Source: Alteromonadaceae bacterium 2753L.S.0a.02 (GTDB lineage Bacteria; Pseudomonadota; Gammaproteobacteria; Pseudomonadales; Cellvibrionaceae). From it: a stretch of 64,000 bases of DNA. The notes under the pieces are model-generated. The model searched no databases, was not told where the DNA came from, and saw only the letters and a list, made by a program, of their open reading frames with translations. The stretch spans positions 2,009,001 to 2,073,000 of the forward strand of contig VISH01000002.1 of NCBI GenBank assembly GCA_007827375.1, given 5' to 3'. Below are positions 7,355 to 16,771 of this stretch, one piece after another. Every line of letters begins with the position of its first letter. Position 1 is the stretch's first letter. The translations under genes and the position numbers were made by a program.

Positions 7355-8941
7355 TTAGAGTTTACGAACGTTAATGTTCAGTGTTTGGATACGGTAGGCG
7401 ATTTGGCGAGGGGTCATACCGAGCAGGCGTGCAGCTTTGGCTTGCACCCAGCCTGCTTGCTCCAATGCAGCGATAACGCGTTCCCTTTCGTCGAGGTTTT
7501 CGTCGTTCAAATCAGTGGGGGGAATGTTGATGTGCGCGGGATGAGGGTTCACTTCCTGATTTAACCCGGTCATGGAAATCGCATCGCAATCAACGCTGCC
7601 GTCTTCGCTCATGATTGAAGCGCGCTCAAGGCAGTTTTCAAGTTCGCGAACATTACCGGGCCAGCTGTAGTTCATCAGCATGCCGACGGCACGATTGGTA
7701 AGAGTCAACTTCCGGTTTTGGCGTTCGGAAAGTTTGGACAACAAAAATTCTGCCAGCTCGGGAATATCGGCGCGGCGTTCGCGCAATGGTGGAATGCGAA
7801 TCGTCATTACGTTGAGTCGATAGTACAGGTCCTCGCGAAACTTGCCTTTTTCAACCTCGGCTTCGAGATTGCGGTTGGTTGCCGCAACAATACGCAAATC
7901 AACGTGGATCGTTTGTGTGCCGCCTACGCGTTCAAATTCGCCTTCCTGCAGGATACGCAGCAGTTTGGCCTGAAACATGGGAGATATTTCGCCTATCTCA
8001 TCGAGGAACAGTGTGCCGCCATGGGCCTGTTCAAACCGCCCTTTTCGCTGTTTAACAGCGCCGGTAAAAGCACCTTTCTCGTGACCAAACAACTCAGATT
8101 CAAGCAGCGTTTCAGGGAGTGCTGCACAATTCAGACGTATATATGGTTGCTTTGCCCGGGGAGAGTTGTAGTGAATGGCACTGGAGATCAACTCCTTTCC
8201 GGTACCGGATTCGCCAAGAACCAGTACGGTACTGTCCCATTTCGCCACGCGTCGCGCCTGGTCGAAGACTCTTCGCATCGATGAGGTATGACCGATCACC
8301 ATATTTTCGAAGCCGAATTTACCGCGTACTTCGCGTCGTAATTCGTCACGTTCGCTGGCGAGTTCCTCACCCAGTTCAACGTTAATTACCAGCCTCACCG
8401 TTTGTGACAGAAGATGCGCAACCGTTTCCATAAAACTGGTGCGTTCATTCAATAATTCATCGGCTGGAGTATCGGGTTGCGCGGCTAATACACCTATGGT
8501 GTGGCCTTCATTGTTTTCGATCGGAACCCCGACAAATGGCAGTTCAAAATCATACAGTGCAAGGCGGTCAAGAAAATTAGGCTCTGATGATATGCGACCC
8601 AGCACTATAGGGTTGCCATGGCTGAGAATGCGACCGATGATTCCTTCCCCGCTGCGGTATTTTACATTTCCCGGTTTTACATTTTCACCTTCACCACTGT
8701 ACACCGCGGTGACCTGAACGTGGCTGTGTTCAGGGTCGCTGATCGAGATAACACCGTGTTGCATTCCTGCAACATGGTGTAGCACCTCCAAAACTTCAGA
8801 AAAAGTTTTTTCAATATTGTCGGAGTGACAAATGATTTGCGAAATGCGCGTAATTGCAAGCATTTCCTTTTCGAGAAGTTCGGTGCGCGTTACCGACTTG
8901 GGCGGGGAGAGCACTGAATTTTTCGTATTCATCTTTAACAT
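7355..8941 (-). CDS. nifA: NifA, sigma-54-dependent activator of nif genes
   Basis: A 528-residue enhancer-binding protein. Domain order is an N-terminal GAF domain (about 30-190), an AAA+ domain with Walker A GESGTGKE (243-250), the sigma-54 contact loop GAFTGA (290-295) and Walker B LFLDEIGE (311-318), and a C-terminal helix-turn-helix (QAKAARLLGMTPRQIAYRI). The interdomain linker lacks the C-x4-C pattern of oxygen-sensitive rhizobial NifA, so oxygen control should act through NifL, encoded 42 bases upstream. Start could be the ATG at 8941 or the in-frame ATG at 8932; ribosome-binding signals do not decide between them. Confidence 0.97.
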   Translation of the reverse strand: MLKMNTKNSVLSPPKSVTRTELLEKEMLAITRISQIICHSDNIEKTFSEVLEVLHHVAGMQHGVISISDPEHSHVQVTAVYSGEGENVKPGNVKYRSGEGIIGRILSHGNPIVLGRISSEPNFLDRLALYDFELPFVGVPIENNEGHTIGVLAAQPDTPADELLNERTSFMETVAHLLSQTVRLVINVELGEELASERDELRREVRGKFGFENMVIGHTSSMRRVFDQARRVAKWDSTVLVLGESGTGKELISSAIHYNSPRAKQPYIRLNCAALPETLLESELFGHEKGAFTGAVKQRKGRFEQAHGGTLFLDEIGEISPMFQAKLLRILQEGEFERVGGTQTIHVDLRIVAATNRNLEAEVEKGKFREDLYYRLNVMTIRIPPLRERRADIPELAEFLLSKLSERQNRKLTLTNRAVGMLMNYSWPGNVRELENCLERASIMSEDGSVDCDAISMTGLNQEVNPHPAHINIPPTDLNDENLDERERVIAALEQAGWVQAKAARLLGMTPRQIAYRIQTLNINVRKL

Positions 8942-8983
8942 ATTCTCTGCAACTTATTTTATTTCGAAGCTGATATTTAGCAA

Positions 8984-10591
8984 TTAACCGAAAGGAAGCT
9001 CTACAACCATACAACAACCAGCGCCATGCTTGGTATCTACAGATACTGTGCCGGCGTGTTCGAGAATGGTTTCCTGGACCATGGAAAGCCCCATGCCACG
9101 GCCTCCCTTATGGGGCGGTTTTGTACTGAAAAATGGTTCGAAAATCTTGAATCGTAAATCGTTCGGTACACCTGGGCCCGAATCGATTATTTCTATGCGT
9201 ATAATATGTTTGTCTGCTGAAGTGCGAATTTTCAATTCACGTTTTTCCAGATTGCTATCACTCATGGCTTCAATAGCATTGTCAACCAGGTTTCTGAAAG
9301 CGCTCACCAATTTACCTTCACGACTGGAAACTGTAGGCAGATGCTTGGCGGGTTGCCAATCCACCACAATTCCGTGCGCCAGTAATTTATGGGTGCTCAG
9401 GCTGATGACGTTGCGAATAACTTCGTTAATATTCACCGGCAGTTTAGCCTGCTCTTGTGTAACCGGCAGTGACGCAATTAAGTTTTCGAGCGCCTCGTTT
9501 CCTGCTTTTTGGGCATCGCGCAGTGCTTGAATAACCGGGTCGTCTGCCGAAAATTTTTCGGGGCGCCGCTCCAACATTGAAACTGCTGCTCCAATTAAAT
9601 TTACGGGGCCTTGCAAGCTGTGAATCGCCCCATTAAAAGTCTCGCGTGTCGCGTGCGTTAATTCTTCTTCAGCAATTAGCGCTTTTAGGGCATTGAGTTG
9701 GGAATCCTGCTGGCGTTTGCGAAATTCTGTTATGTCGTCGATGGTAAGCAGCGTGTGTTGTGTTTCGGGTTGATTAAAAAAATTGCTGGGTTTTTCATCT
9801 TCAAGGTTAATGGCGGTACCGTTACAAACGTACCAACGCTGCCCCGGTCCTCCTTCATCGAAAGTCACTTCGTGACTGTGGAAAGGCGTACCGTTATCAC
9901 ATAATTCCCGAAAGTCTGAACCCAGCATTCTAAAGAGGGCTTCTTTAGCTTCTTCCAGAGATTTATCCGGCGCGAGGTATGTCACCAGTTTCTGGAAAGT
10001 GGGGTTCATTAACACAATGTCATTTTTACGATCGAGGAGCACAATGGCGATAGGCGACGAGTTAATTACCGTGGAAATCATTTGAGAAAGGTTATTAACT
10101 CGTTGTTCCAATTCGTGCAAATCGCTGGAGTCACGATGCATCCCCAGGTAGTAAACCACGTCGTCTTCTTGGTTCAATACTGGAGATACGGAGAGCTCAG
10201 CGAGGTAAAGAGAATCATCTTTGCGTCGGTTCACCAGTAATCCAGACCAAGATTTTTTTTGTAGCAAACGACCCCATAGGGCTTGGTATGCCAAGCGCGG
10301 GGTAGTGTGGTTCGACAAAATGGATTCGTTCTTACCGATAACCTCATCACTGCTATAGCCGGTTACTTTACTAAAAGCACGATTGGCATAAAGAATGTTT
10401 GCCTGCAGGTCGGTTATCGAGATCGCCACAGGCGCATGCTCAACAGCTTGGTGAAATACTTCGGGAGTCAGGTCTTTTGGAGTGAAGGTGTAGATGTTTT
10501 TCGGAGAGTTGCCTTGCGGGTCTTTGGGATCTTTATTTTCAAATTCGTTTTCACGATTGCTTTCGGCCGAGTTTGTTTCTGAGTTTCTCAT
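8984..10591 (-). CDS. nifL: NifL, flavin-containing anti-activator of NifA
   Basis: A 535-residue NifL. It has an N-terminal PAS domain, which in NifL binds FAD and senses redox (TPEVFHQAVEHAPVAISITD onward), a second PAS-like region (ISTVINSSPIAIVLLDRKND), a degenerate histidine-kinase transmitter, and an ATPase domain with N box FRNLVDNAIEAM, G1 DSGPGVP and G2 GRGMGLSM. NifL blocks NifA when oxygen or fixed nitrogen is high. The frame stays open 93 codons further upstream, but that extension is not NifL-like; the ATG at 10591 gives a family-sized protein. nifL and nifA form one minus-strand operon. Confidence 0.95.
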   Translation of the reverse strand: MRNSETNSAESNRENEFENKDPKDPQGNSPKNIYTFTPKDLTPEVFHQAVEHAPVAISITDLQANILYANRAFSKVTGYSSDEVIGKNESILSNHTTPRLAYQALWGRLLQKKSWSGLLVNRRKDDSLYLAELSVSPVLNQEDDVVYYLGMHRDSSDLHELEQRVNNLSQMISTVINSSPIAIVLLDRKNDIVLMNPTFQKLVTYLAPDKSLEEAKEALFRMLGSDFRELCDNGTPFHSHEVTFDEGGPGQRWYVCNGTAINLEDEKPSNFFNQPETQHTLLTIDDITEFRKRQQDSQLNALKALIAEEELTHATRETFNGAIHSLQGPVNLIGAAVSMLERRPEKFSADDPVIQALRDAQKAGNEALENLIASLPVTQEQAKLPVNINEVIRNVISLSTHKLLAHGIVVDWQPAKHLPTVSSREGKLVSAFRNLVDNAIEAMSDSNLEKRELKIRTSADKHIIRIEIIDSGPGVPNDLRFKIFEPFFSTKPPHKGGRGMGLSMVQETILEHAGTVSVDTKHGAGCCMVVELPFG

Positions 10592-10698
10592 AGGTTTTAC
10601 ATTCCAAAGACGTTTAATCGCATGTCGGCTCCTAAATACAAGGCCCGAAATCCAAGCCAAAGGTGCTGCCCAACGGGAGGCGTAGCCGGGTTTGCCAT

Positions 10699-10714
10699 TG
10701 CAGCGTATCCGCCA
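10699..10714 (-). promoter_or_regulatory. possible sigma-54 promoter of nifLA (weak)
   Basis: On the minus strand the sequence is TGGCGGATACGCTGCA, with correct GG-N10-GC spacing but a poor match in between. It would start transcription about 100 bases before the nifL ATG. In Azotobacter nifLA is not driven by NifA, so this may be a chance match. Confidence 0.3.
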
Positions 10715-10855
10715 CTTAGACCGGGGGTAATGACTGCAGTTACTGCAGCTCCCGTAACAAGGCCTCTCTATACAGTGAGAGCAATAAGCATGCCGCGTCG
10801 TAAAAGCCCCTAATTCCGTTGGTTGAAACCCGACAATGTGCAAATTTGTAGGAGT

Positions 10856-10871
10856 TGTTACAACAAACACA
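10856..10871. promoter_or_regulatory. NifA upstream activator site (distal, rnf)
   Basis: TGTTACAACAAACACA matches TGT-N10-ACA. It lies about 160 bases upstream of the rnfA -24 element and next to a second, better site. Confidence 0.55.
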
Positions 10872-10890
10872 AAACACGGGAATCCAGTTT

Positions 10891-10906
10891 TGTCGTAAAT
10901 ACTACA
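10891..10906. promoter_or_regulatory. NifA upstream activator site (proximal, rnf)
   Basis: TGTCGTAAATACTACA matches TGT-N10-ACA and is embedded in the larger palindrome TTTTGT...ACAAAA. It is about 120 bases upstream of the rnfA -24 element and carries the TGTCGTA core seen at several other sites in the window. Confidence 0.75.
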
Positions 10907-11016
10907 AAACTCCGAGGGCTTTTTGCTGTGCCTTTTGGCAGGTTTCGTAGCGGTTACTTAAGCGAGATCAAATCCATTGTTAAATTAGCGACACCGGATA
11001 TGACACGAATGAACCG

Positions 11017-11032
11017 TGGCACACAAGATGCA
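11017..11032 (+). promoter_or_regulatory. sigma-54 promoter of the rnf operon
   Basis: TGGCACACAAGATGCA has GG-N10-GC spacing and a perfect TGGCAC -24 half. Expected transcription start is near 11043, which rules out an earlier rnfA start at 11016 and supports the ATG at 11079. Confidence 0.8.
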
Positions 11033-11078
11033 TCGAGCCTTGCGACTATTACATTTTTTGCTGTGGAGGCAACGGTCG

Positions 11079-11660
11079 ATGGATTATCTCAGCCTGTTAA
11101 TTGGAACCGTGCTTGTGAATAACGTGGTACTTGTGCGTTTTCTCGGGTTGTGCCCGTTTATGGGGGTTTCCGGAAAGCTAGATACATCCATCGGAATGAG
11201 CGCTGCTACCACCTTTGTTATGACCCTGGCTTCAGGTTGCAGTTGGTTGTTGGAAGCTTACGTATTGCAACCTCTTGATATCGGGTTTCTTCGTATTCTC
11301 GCCTACATCCTGGTTATTGCAGGTGTTGTGCAGTTTACAGAAACCGCTATTAAAAAAGTCAGCCCACCACTTTATCGATCGCTTGGTATTTTTCTTCCGC
11401 TGATTACAACCAATTGTGCTGTGCTTGGCGTTCCTCTTATAAGCGTGCGTGAACAGCAGAGTTTTTTAGAGGCGCTGACTTTTGGGTTTGGATCCGCGTT
11501 GGGTTTCTGCCTGATCATGGTTATTTTCGCTGGTATACGCGAGCGTTTGTTGCTGGCCGCGGTTCCTCGTGCATTCGCGGGTCCTCCCGTCGCATTGGTG
11601 ACTGCAGGTCTACTGGCAATGACATTTTTAGGGTTTGGTGGCTTGGTTAAGGGTGTGTAG
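11079..11660 (+). CDS. rnfA: RnfA, membrane subunit of the Rnf complex
   Basis: A 193-residue integral membrane protein with about six transmembrane helices, homologous to NqrE. It begins MDYLSLLIGTVLVNNVVLVRFLGLCPFMGVS, the signature of RnfA, and carries LITTNCAVLG in the second half; these two cysteines belong to the intramembrane Fe site known in Rnf/Nqr. Rnf couples ion gradient and NADH oxidation to ferredoxin or flavodoxin reduction, which would feed nitrogenase. The start was chosen for the GGAGG ribosome-binding site and because an upstream start would lie before the sigma-54 transcription start. Confidence 0.95.
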   Translation: MDYLSLLIGTVLVNNVVLVRFLGLCPFMGVSGKLDTSIGMSAATTFVMTLASGCSWLLEAYVLQPLDIGFLRILAYILVIAGVVQFTETAIKKVSPPLYRSLGIFLPLITTNCAVLGVPLISVREQQSFLEALTFGFGSALGFCLIMVIFAGIRERLLLAAVPRAFAGPPVALVTAGLLAMTFLGFGGLVKGV

Positions 11661-11692
11661 TTCACGGCATATCAACTGAGGAGACTTTCGCA

Positions 11693-12220
11693 ATGCTGTT
11701 GGCAATTCTGGCAATAACAACTTTAGGTGCTGGGCTCGGTATTTTGTTGGGTGTGGCCGGCAAAATTTTCGCGGTAGAGGAAGAAAACCCTCTGGTGAAA
11801 GAAATTGAAGGCATGCTGCCTCAAAGTCAGTGTGGCCAATGCGGCTTTCCTGGCTGTGCCCCAGCGGCAAAGGCGGTCGCCGAGGGAGAGGTAAGCATTA
11901 ATTTCTGCCCACCCGGCGGTCGCGCGCTGGTTGAAGACCTCGCCAAATTGTTGGATATCGACCCCAACACCGTCGGTGAAGTGGCCAAGCCTCTCGTTGC
12001 GAGTATCAATGATGAACTTTGCGTTGGTTGCACCAAGTGCTTAAAAGCCTGCCCTACCGATGCGGTGGTGGGCGCGAATGGACAAATTCATGTGGTAATT
12101 GCCGGCGCATGCACGGGTTGTAAGAAGTGTTACGAAGCCTGTCCTGAAGATTGCATTTCGATGGATCACGAACCCGACGATTTGAATACTTGGCACTGGC
12201 CAAAACCCGCAGCTGCATAG
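11693..12220 (+). CDS. rnfB: RnfB, ferredoxin-like subunit of the Rnf complex
   Basis: A 175-residue protein with an N-terminal membrane anchor, a four-cysteine 4Fe-4S domain (SQCGQCGFPGCAP ... NFCPPGG) and two classic 4Fe-4S motifs (CVGCTKCLKACP and CTGCKKCYEACPEDC). It is the likely entry/exit point for electrons to soluble ferredoxin. ATG is preceded by GAGGAGA. It follows rnfA by 32 bases. A 119-base spacer without a visible promoter separates it from rnfC. Confidence 0.95.
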   Translation: MLLAILAITTLGAGLGILLGVAGKIFAVEEENPLVKEIEGMLPQSQCGQCGFPGCAPAAKAVAEGEVSINFCPPGGRALVEDLAKLLDIDPNTVGEVAKPLVASINDELCVGCTKCLKACPTDAVVGANGQIHVVIAGACTGCKKCYEACPEDCISMDHEPDDLNTWHWPKPAAA

Positions 12221-12339
12221 TTTCCGTAGCTGATTTGGTGTAGCGGTGCACTTACTAAAAGGCGCCGTTTCAAGATCACAAAGATCTAAGTTTTAAAAGT
12301 TAATAAGTTAATCAAGTAAACGTCTTGGGAGGCGTGAAC

Positions 12340-13920
12340 ATGTTGCATGGTTTGCTGAAGTTGCCTCAAGTTCGCGGAGGAGTGCATCCGCCCGGTCACA
12401 AAGACCGTTCTGCCGCATTGCACATTCTGACACCCGAGCTACCCGAGCGCTTGTATTTACCGTTACGACAGCATGCCGGCGCTGATGCCATCCCCGTGGT
12501 TAAAGTTGGTGATCATGTTCTTAAGGGGCAAATGATTGCGGTTGCGCCTTCTGAAATATCTGCGCCGGTACACGCGTCCAGTTCCGGCCGAGTCATTGCA
12601 ATTGAGGATATCGTCGCACCTCACCCGTCCGGTCTCCCTTCAACAGCCATCGTGATTGAAACCGATGGCGAAGACCGTTGGATAGATACCGGTGTAACGG
12701 GTGATCCTTATCAGGAAGAGCCCTTGGTGCTGGCTAATCGCGTTGCTGATGCCGGTATTGTGGGCATGGGCGGTGCTATTTTCCCCGCGGCCGTGAAACT
12801 GAAGCAGGGCACCAAGCACGAAATTAAAACCGTGCTCGTCAATGGCAGTGAGTGTGAACCCTTTCTAACCTGCGACGACCGTTTAATGCGGGAAAAAGCC
12901 GAAGAAATTGTCGAAGGCGCACGTTTAATAAGACACATCTTGCGGGCATATCGCGCGGTTATCGCGATCGAAGATAACAAGCCTGAGGCCATCGCTGCAA
13001 TGCGCGCCGCTGCTGAGCCTTACGGTATGGTCGAGGTTGAAGTGGTTCCCTGCATGTATCCGATGGGATCGGCCAAGCAACTCATTCAAGAGGTTACCGG
13101 CAGAGAAGTGCCTGCGGGTGCGCGTAGTACTTCAGTCGGAGTGTTGGTGCATAACGTGGGCACCGTCTACGCCATATACCAGGCGCTTACCTTTGGTCGG
13201 CCATTGATATCTCGCATTGTCACGGTTGCTGGAGGTGCGGTTACTCGTCCCAGAAATATCGATGCGCTGGTTGGTACACCGGTTCAGCATCTTATTGATG
13301 CCTGTGGCGGTCTAACGGAAGACCCTGCGAAATTGGTACTTGGTGGCCCAATGATGGGTGTGCCCTTACCCACACTTCAAGTTCCCACCATTAAGGGGGC
13401 AACGGGTGTTCTGGCGTTGGCCAAACACGAAGTCCCGCGAAGTGAAGAATCCCCCTGTATTCGCTGTGCGAGCTGCGTTGAAGCCTGCCCGATGGGTTTG
13501 TTACCTCTGGAAATGGCTGCCCGGTCGCGCGTTGATGATTTTGATGGCGCCGATTCTGCCGGTCTTAAAGATTGCATTCTTTGTGGCAGTTGTGCCTATG
13601 TCTGTCCTTCACATATTCCTCTTGTGCAGTACTTCCAATACGCCAAGGGCGAGCAGGATACCAAGCGCGCTGCTGCCAAAAAGATGGAATACACAGTGAA
13701 ACTCAGTGTGGCCAAACAGGAACGTATCGAAGCGGAGAAGGCTGCCAAAGCCGCTGAAAAAGCTGCCAAGAAAGCATCTCGAAAACGTCCTGTTAAAAAA
13801 CCCGCTACAGAAGCAGCCGCTCCGGCAAATGATTCTGTGGCAGAGACGAGCACAACGGGTCAACTCGTTTCAGAACAGATTTCAGAAAATGTACCCCAGA
13901 AAGAAGAGGAATCTGCATGA
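12340..13920 (+). CDS. rnfC: RnfC, NADH/FMN-binding subunit of the Rnf complex
   Basis: A 526-residue peripheral subunit with the flavin/NADH-binding fold (GGAIFPAAVKL, NGSECEPFLTCDDRLM) and two 4Fe-4S motifs (CIRCASCVEACPMGL and CILCGSCAYVCPSHIP). After about residue 430 it has a lysine/alanine-rich helical tail of variable type, common in gammaproteobacterial RnfC. The ATG at 12340 has GGGAGG seven bases upstream; a TTG five codons earlier overlaps that ribosome-binding site and is rejected. Its last bases overlap rnfD (ATGA). Confidence 0.95.
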   Translation: MLHGLLKLPQVRGGVHPPGHKDRSAALHILTPELPERLYLPLRQHAGADAIPVVKVGDHVLKGQMIAVAPSEISAPVHASSSGRVIAIEDIVAPHPSGLPSTAIVIETDGEDRWIDTGVTGDPYQEEPLVLANRVADAGIVGMGGAIFPAAVKLKQGTKHEIKTVLVNGSECEPFLTCDDRLMREKAEEIVEGARLIRHILRAYRAVIAIEDNKPEAIAAMRAAAEPYGMVEVEVVPCMYPMGSAKQLIQEVTGREVPAGARSTSVGVLVHNVGTVYAIYQALTFGRPLISRIVTVAGGAVTRPRNIDALVGTPVQHLIDACGGLTEDPAKLVLGGPMMGVPLPTLQVPTIKGATGVLALAKHEVPRSEESPCIRCASCVEACPMGLLPLEMAARSRVDDFDGADSAGLKDCILCGSCAYVCPSHIPLVQYFQYAKGEQDTKRAAAKKMEYTVKLSVAKQERIEAEKAAKAAEKAAKKASRKRPVKKPATEAAAPANDSVAETSTTGQLVSEQISENVPQKEEESA

Positions 13921-15017
13921 GCGATGCCGCTGCTTTTTCGTCACCGTTCGCGCACCAGGGCATTTCTGTCACGGGTGTTATGTTACACGTTTGTATTGGC
14001 TTGGTTCCGTGTACTGCGTTTGGCTTGTATTTGTTTGGTTGGCCCGCGATATTTTTATTCCTGGTAACTTGCGGCGCCGCACTGCTCAGTGAATTGTTGT
14101 GTTTGTATTGGTTGCGACAACCCTGGTATCGGCTGTTAGATGGTTCGGCACTGCTAACCGGGTGGTTAATTGCAATCACGCTACCACCCTGGGCGCCCTG
14201 GTGGATTGGTGTTGTTGGTTCCTTTTTTGCGATTGCAATTGGCAAACAGCTTTACGGTGGCATCGGCCAGAATATTTTTAACCCAGCTATGCTGGCTCGT
14301 ACCGCACTGTTGATAACTTTCCCGGTATATATGACTAGCTGGGTTTCCCCTGCGCCTTTAGGTAGCGAACTGGCTCCCAGCTTTAACGAGGCGCTTGCGA
14401 TTACTTTTATGTCGGCGCCCGCGCCCGATGGTCTCACCGGCGCAACGGCGCTGGGGCATTTAAAAACGGCGCTGACCATGGATCAATCCGCCAACGATAT
14501 TTTGGCAAATGATTTTTCATGGTGGAAAGCTCTGCTCGGTTTCAGCTCCGGTAGCATGGGTGAAACATCGGAAGTTCTGGTGTTGTTAGGTGCTGTATTT
14601 CTGCTATGGCGGGGCATTATTCGCTGGGAAATTCCGGTATCGCTTTTGGTAACTTTGGCAGTACTTTCAAGTATTTTTAAAACGGCCAATAGTGATAATT
14701 ACGCTGGGTTTATATTCCATTTAACTTCCGGTGGTGTACTTCTGGGGGCGTTTTTTATTGCGACCGATCCGATTACGTCTCCTATAAGCCGTGTCGCCAA
14801 GTTAATTTTCGGCGCTGGTTGCGGGGCTGTGATATTTATTATTCGCAGTTGGGGCGGTTTTCCTGAAGCAGTGGCATTTTCTGTGTTGTTTATGAATGCC
14901 CTCACGCCTCTCATCGATCGATATTTTAAGCCGCGAGTTTATGGGCGTCTTCCGAGTGGCAAACCTCTGCCACAAATGTCTTCTGTTGATCTGACGCGCG
15001 AGGTAAAACGACGATGA
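13917..15017 (+). CDS. rnfD: RnfD, flavinylated membrane subunit of the Rnf complex
   Basis: A 366-residue polytopic membrane protein homologous to NqrB. The covalent FMN attachment motif is seen as GLTGATAL near residue 180, where the threonine of the (S/T)GAT sequence is modified by ApbE. The segment GQNIFNPAMLARTALLITFP is typical of the family. Start codon overlaps the rnfC stop and the end overlaps rnfG, so translation is coupled. Confidence 0.95.
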   Translation: MSDAAAFSSPFAHQGISVTGVMLHVCIGLVPCTAFGLYLFGWPAIFLFLVTCGAALLSELLCLYWLRQPWYRLLDGSALLTGWLIAITLPPWAPWWIGVVGSFFAIAIGKQLYGGIGQNIFNPAMLARTALLITFPVYMTSWVSPAPLGSELAPSFNEALAITFMSAPAPDGLTGATALGHLKTALTMDQSANDILANDFSWWKALLGFSSGSMGETSEVLVLLGAVFLLWRGIIRWEIPVSLLVTLAVLSSIFKTANSDNYAGFIFHLTSGGVLLGAFFIATDPITSPISRVAKLIFGAGCGAVIFIIRSWGGFPEAVAFSVLFMNALTPLIDRYFKPRVYGRLPSGKPLPQMSSVDLTREVKRR

Positions 15018-15688
15018 GCATGGCACTTTCCGCGAAATTGGAAATCCTGCGAAGCCGCGTTGATTATCAGGGGGGCATACTGGGTTTTATGTGTGCAGTG
15101 GTAACCCTGCTTTTAATGGTGGGTCAACAGGCCACATATCTACCTATTCAGGAGCGCTTGGCAGAAGATAGGGCTGAGTTATTGGCACAGGTACTGCCGT
15201 CACAATATTTTGATAATGATCCGCTGTCTGAAACTGTGTCTATTACTGATGAGCAGTTTTCCAGTAAACCCACTGAAATTTATCTCGCAAAATTCAAGGG
15301 TGTTGTCAATGCGCTTGTGTTTCAAATTGAAACGGAAGGATATGGCGGAACAATAACTCTGATGGTTGCCGTAAACACCGAAGGCGAGATACTCGGACTG
15401 CGAACATTGAGTCACAAAGAAACTCCTGGGCTTGCCGATAAAATTGAGATAGGCATCAGCGATTGGATTACGCGTTTTAACGGTGAATCCTTCAAGAAAA
15501 CAGATAAGTCTGATTGGAAAGTGAAAAAAGATGGCGGTAAGTTCGATCAATTTACCGGTGCCACTATTACTCCACGCGCCGTCGTTAAAGGCGTTGTGAG
15601 TGGTTTGGAATTTTACGCCAGGCATGCCAATGAACTAAGCGCTGCCGGTGATTCAGCAGCGAGCAAAAAAGAGGTAAGTGCGCCATGA
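15014..15688 (+). CDS. rnfG: RnfG, periplasmic flavoprotein subunit of the Rnf complex
   Basis: A 224-residue protein with one N-terminal transmembrane helix and an FMN-binding domain, homologous to NqrC. The FMN attachment motif is DQFTGATITPRAVV near residue 180. The KETPGLADKIE segment is a family hallmark. It overlaps rnfD and rnfE by four bases each. Confidence 0.94.
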   Translation: MSMALSAKLEILRSRVDYQGGILGFMCAVVTLLLMVGQQATYLPIQERLAEDRAELLAQVLPSQYFDNDPLSETVSITDEQFSSKPTEIYLAKFKGVVNALVFQIETEGYGGTITLMVAVNTEGEILGLRTLSHKETPGLADKIEIGISDWITRFNGESFKKTDKSDWKVKKDGGKFDQFTGATITPRAVVKGVVSGLEFYARHANELSAAGDSAASKKEVSAP

Positions 15689-16428
15689 GTCATGAAGAAA
15701 GCCATGAAGATTGCAGTACTTGCGCCACTACCAATGGTGAACCTGTTAAAAGTTATAAAGACTATTTCACGCTGGGAATTTGGGAAAATAACATTGCGTT
15801 AGTGCAGTTACTTGGCCTCTGTCCTGTTATGGCGGTAACCACATCGGCTACCAATGGATTGGGAATGGGTATTGCCACTACCGCGGTATTGGTCATTTCG
15901 AGTGTGCTCGTTTCGTTAATGCGAAACGCAATTCCAGCAGAAGTCCGCAACCCGGTAATGATCGCCATTATTGCAGGCACCGTTACCTTGGTGGACTTGG
16001 CCATGAATGCCTGGATGCACGAACTCTATAAAGTGCTTGGGCTATTTATTGCTTTGATCGTTACCAATTGCGCAATTCTCGGTCGCACAGAGGCGTTTGC
16101 CATGAAGCAAAACCCATTAGCTTCCTTAATGGATGGAATCGGCATGGGTCTTGGTTTCACCTGGGCTTTGGTTTTGCTTGGGGGGGCTAGAGAAATACTC
16201 GGCAGCGGAACGCTTTTCGCCCACGCATCTTCTCTATTGGGCCCGAATTTTCACTGGCTCGAAATAACTTTTGTAGACGTGGATTCTGGTGTGTTACTGG
16301 CAATATTACCGCCTGGAGGGTTCATTGTGCTAGGTGTGATGATTGCTTTAAAAAGAGTGGTCGATGATCGCATAGCCGCATCGGGTTCTCCCGAAAAAGA
16401 GAAAGAACTGGTTGCGATCCAAACCTGA
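15685..16428 (+). CDS. rnfE: RnfE, membrane subunit of the Rnf complex
   Basis: A 247-residue membrane protein with about six helices, homologous to NqrD and paralogous to RnfA. It has WENNIALVQLLGLCPVMAVTTSATNGLGMG and LIVTNCAILGR, which carry the paired cysteines matching those in RnfA. It begins with a hydrophilic stretch of about 25 residues containing two cysteines (EDCSTCATTNGE) that I do not recognise as a standard cluster site. It overlaps rnfG by four bases. Confidence 0.95.
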   Translation: MSHEESHEDCSTCATTNGEPVKSYKDYFTLGIWENNIALVQLLGLCPVMAVTTSATNGLGMGIATTAVLVISSVLVSLMRNAIPAEVRNPVMIAIIAGTVTLVDLAMNAWMHELYKVLGLFIALIVTNCAILGRTEAFAMKQNPLASLMDGIGMGLGFTWALVLLGGAREILGSGTLFAHASSLLGPNFHWLEITFVDVDSGVLLAILPPGGFIVLGVMIALKRVVDDRIAASGSPEKEKELVAIQT

Positions 16429-16459
16429 GTTTTACCCGACGAGGTACGGAGTAAGCATT

Positions 16460-16720
16460 ATGAGAGTAGGCTTAATTTATGCGGGCGATAAGCAGGTCAT
16501 GCTGCAATGCCAGGTCGATGACAATGCGACCGTGGGCGACGCAATCGAAAATTCCGGTATATTGAAAATGTGCCAGGAAATCGATCTCAAACGACACAAG
16601 GTAGGAATTTACGGGCGCTTCGTGAAACTGGAAAACCCGTTGAAAGACGGCGACCGTATAGAAATTTATCGAAAAATCACACGCGTTGTTGATGAAGACG
16701 ATGATGAGGATGACGATTAA
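16460..16720 (+). CDS. rnfH: RnfH-like ubiquitin-fold protein
   Basis: An 86-residue small protein of the RnfH/ThiS-MoaD beta-grasp family. It has MRVGLIYAGDKQVMLQCQVDDNATV at the start, and VGIYGRFVKLENPLKDGDRIEIYRKI, then an aspartate-rich tail. In Azotobacter rnfH closes the rnf1 operon, just before nafY, as here. Its function is not established. The ATG at 16460 is chosen because GGAG lies 9 bases upstream and it removes a non-conserved 16-residue extension. Confidence 0.88.
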   Translation: MRVGLIYAGDKQVMLQCQVDDNATVGDAIENSGILKMCQEIDLKRHKVGIYGRFVKLENPLKDGDRIEIYRKITRVVDEDDDEDDD

Positions 16721-16771
16721 TTTCACCTTATTTACATGAAGTTTATTTTATAAAAATTTGAGGCGCTCACT

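Larger units (their letters stand above)
10592..11078. other. nifL / rnfA divergent intergenic region
   Basis: This 487-base gap separates divergent nifL and rnfA. It holds two NifA enhancers (10856-10871 and 10891-10906), a sigma-54 promoter directed at rnfA, a weaker -24/-12 candidate toward nifL, and a palindrome CTGCAGT-t-ACTGCAG (10734-10748). I see no convincing gene inside, although the nifL frame stays open through part of it. Confidence 0.6.

Noticed and set aside
10592..10870. A 93-codon open extension of the nifL frame, with several cysteines.
   Set aside because: It is not similar to NifL, and a family-sized protein begins at the ATG at 10591.
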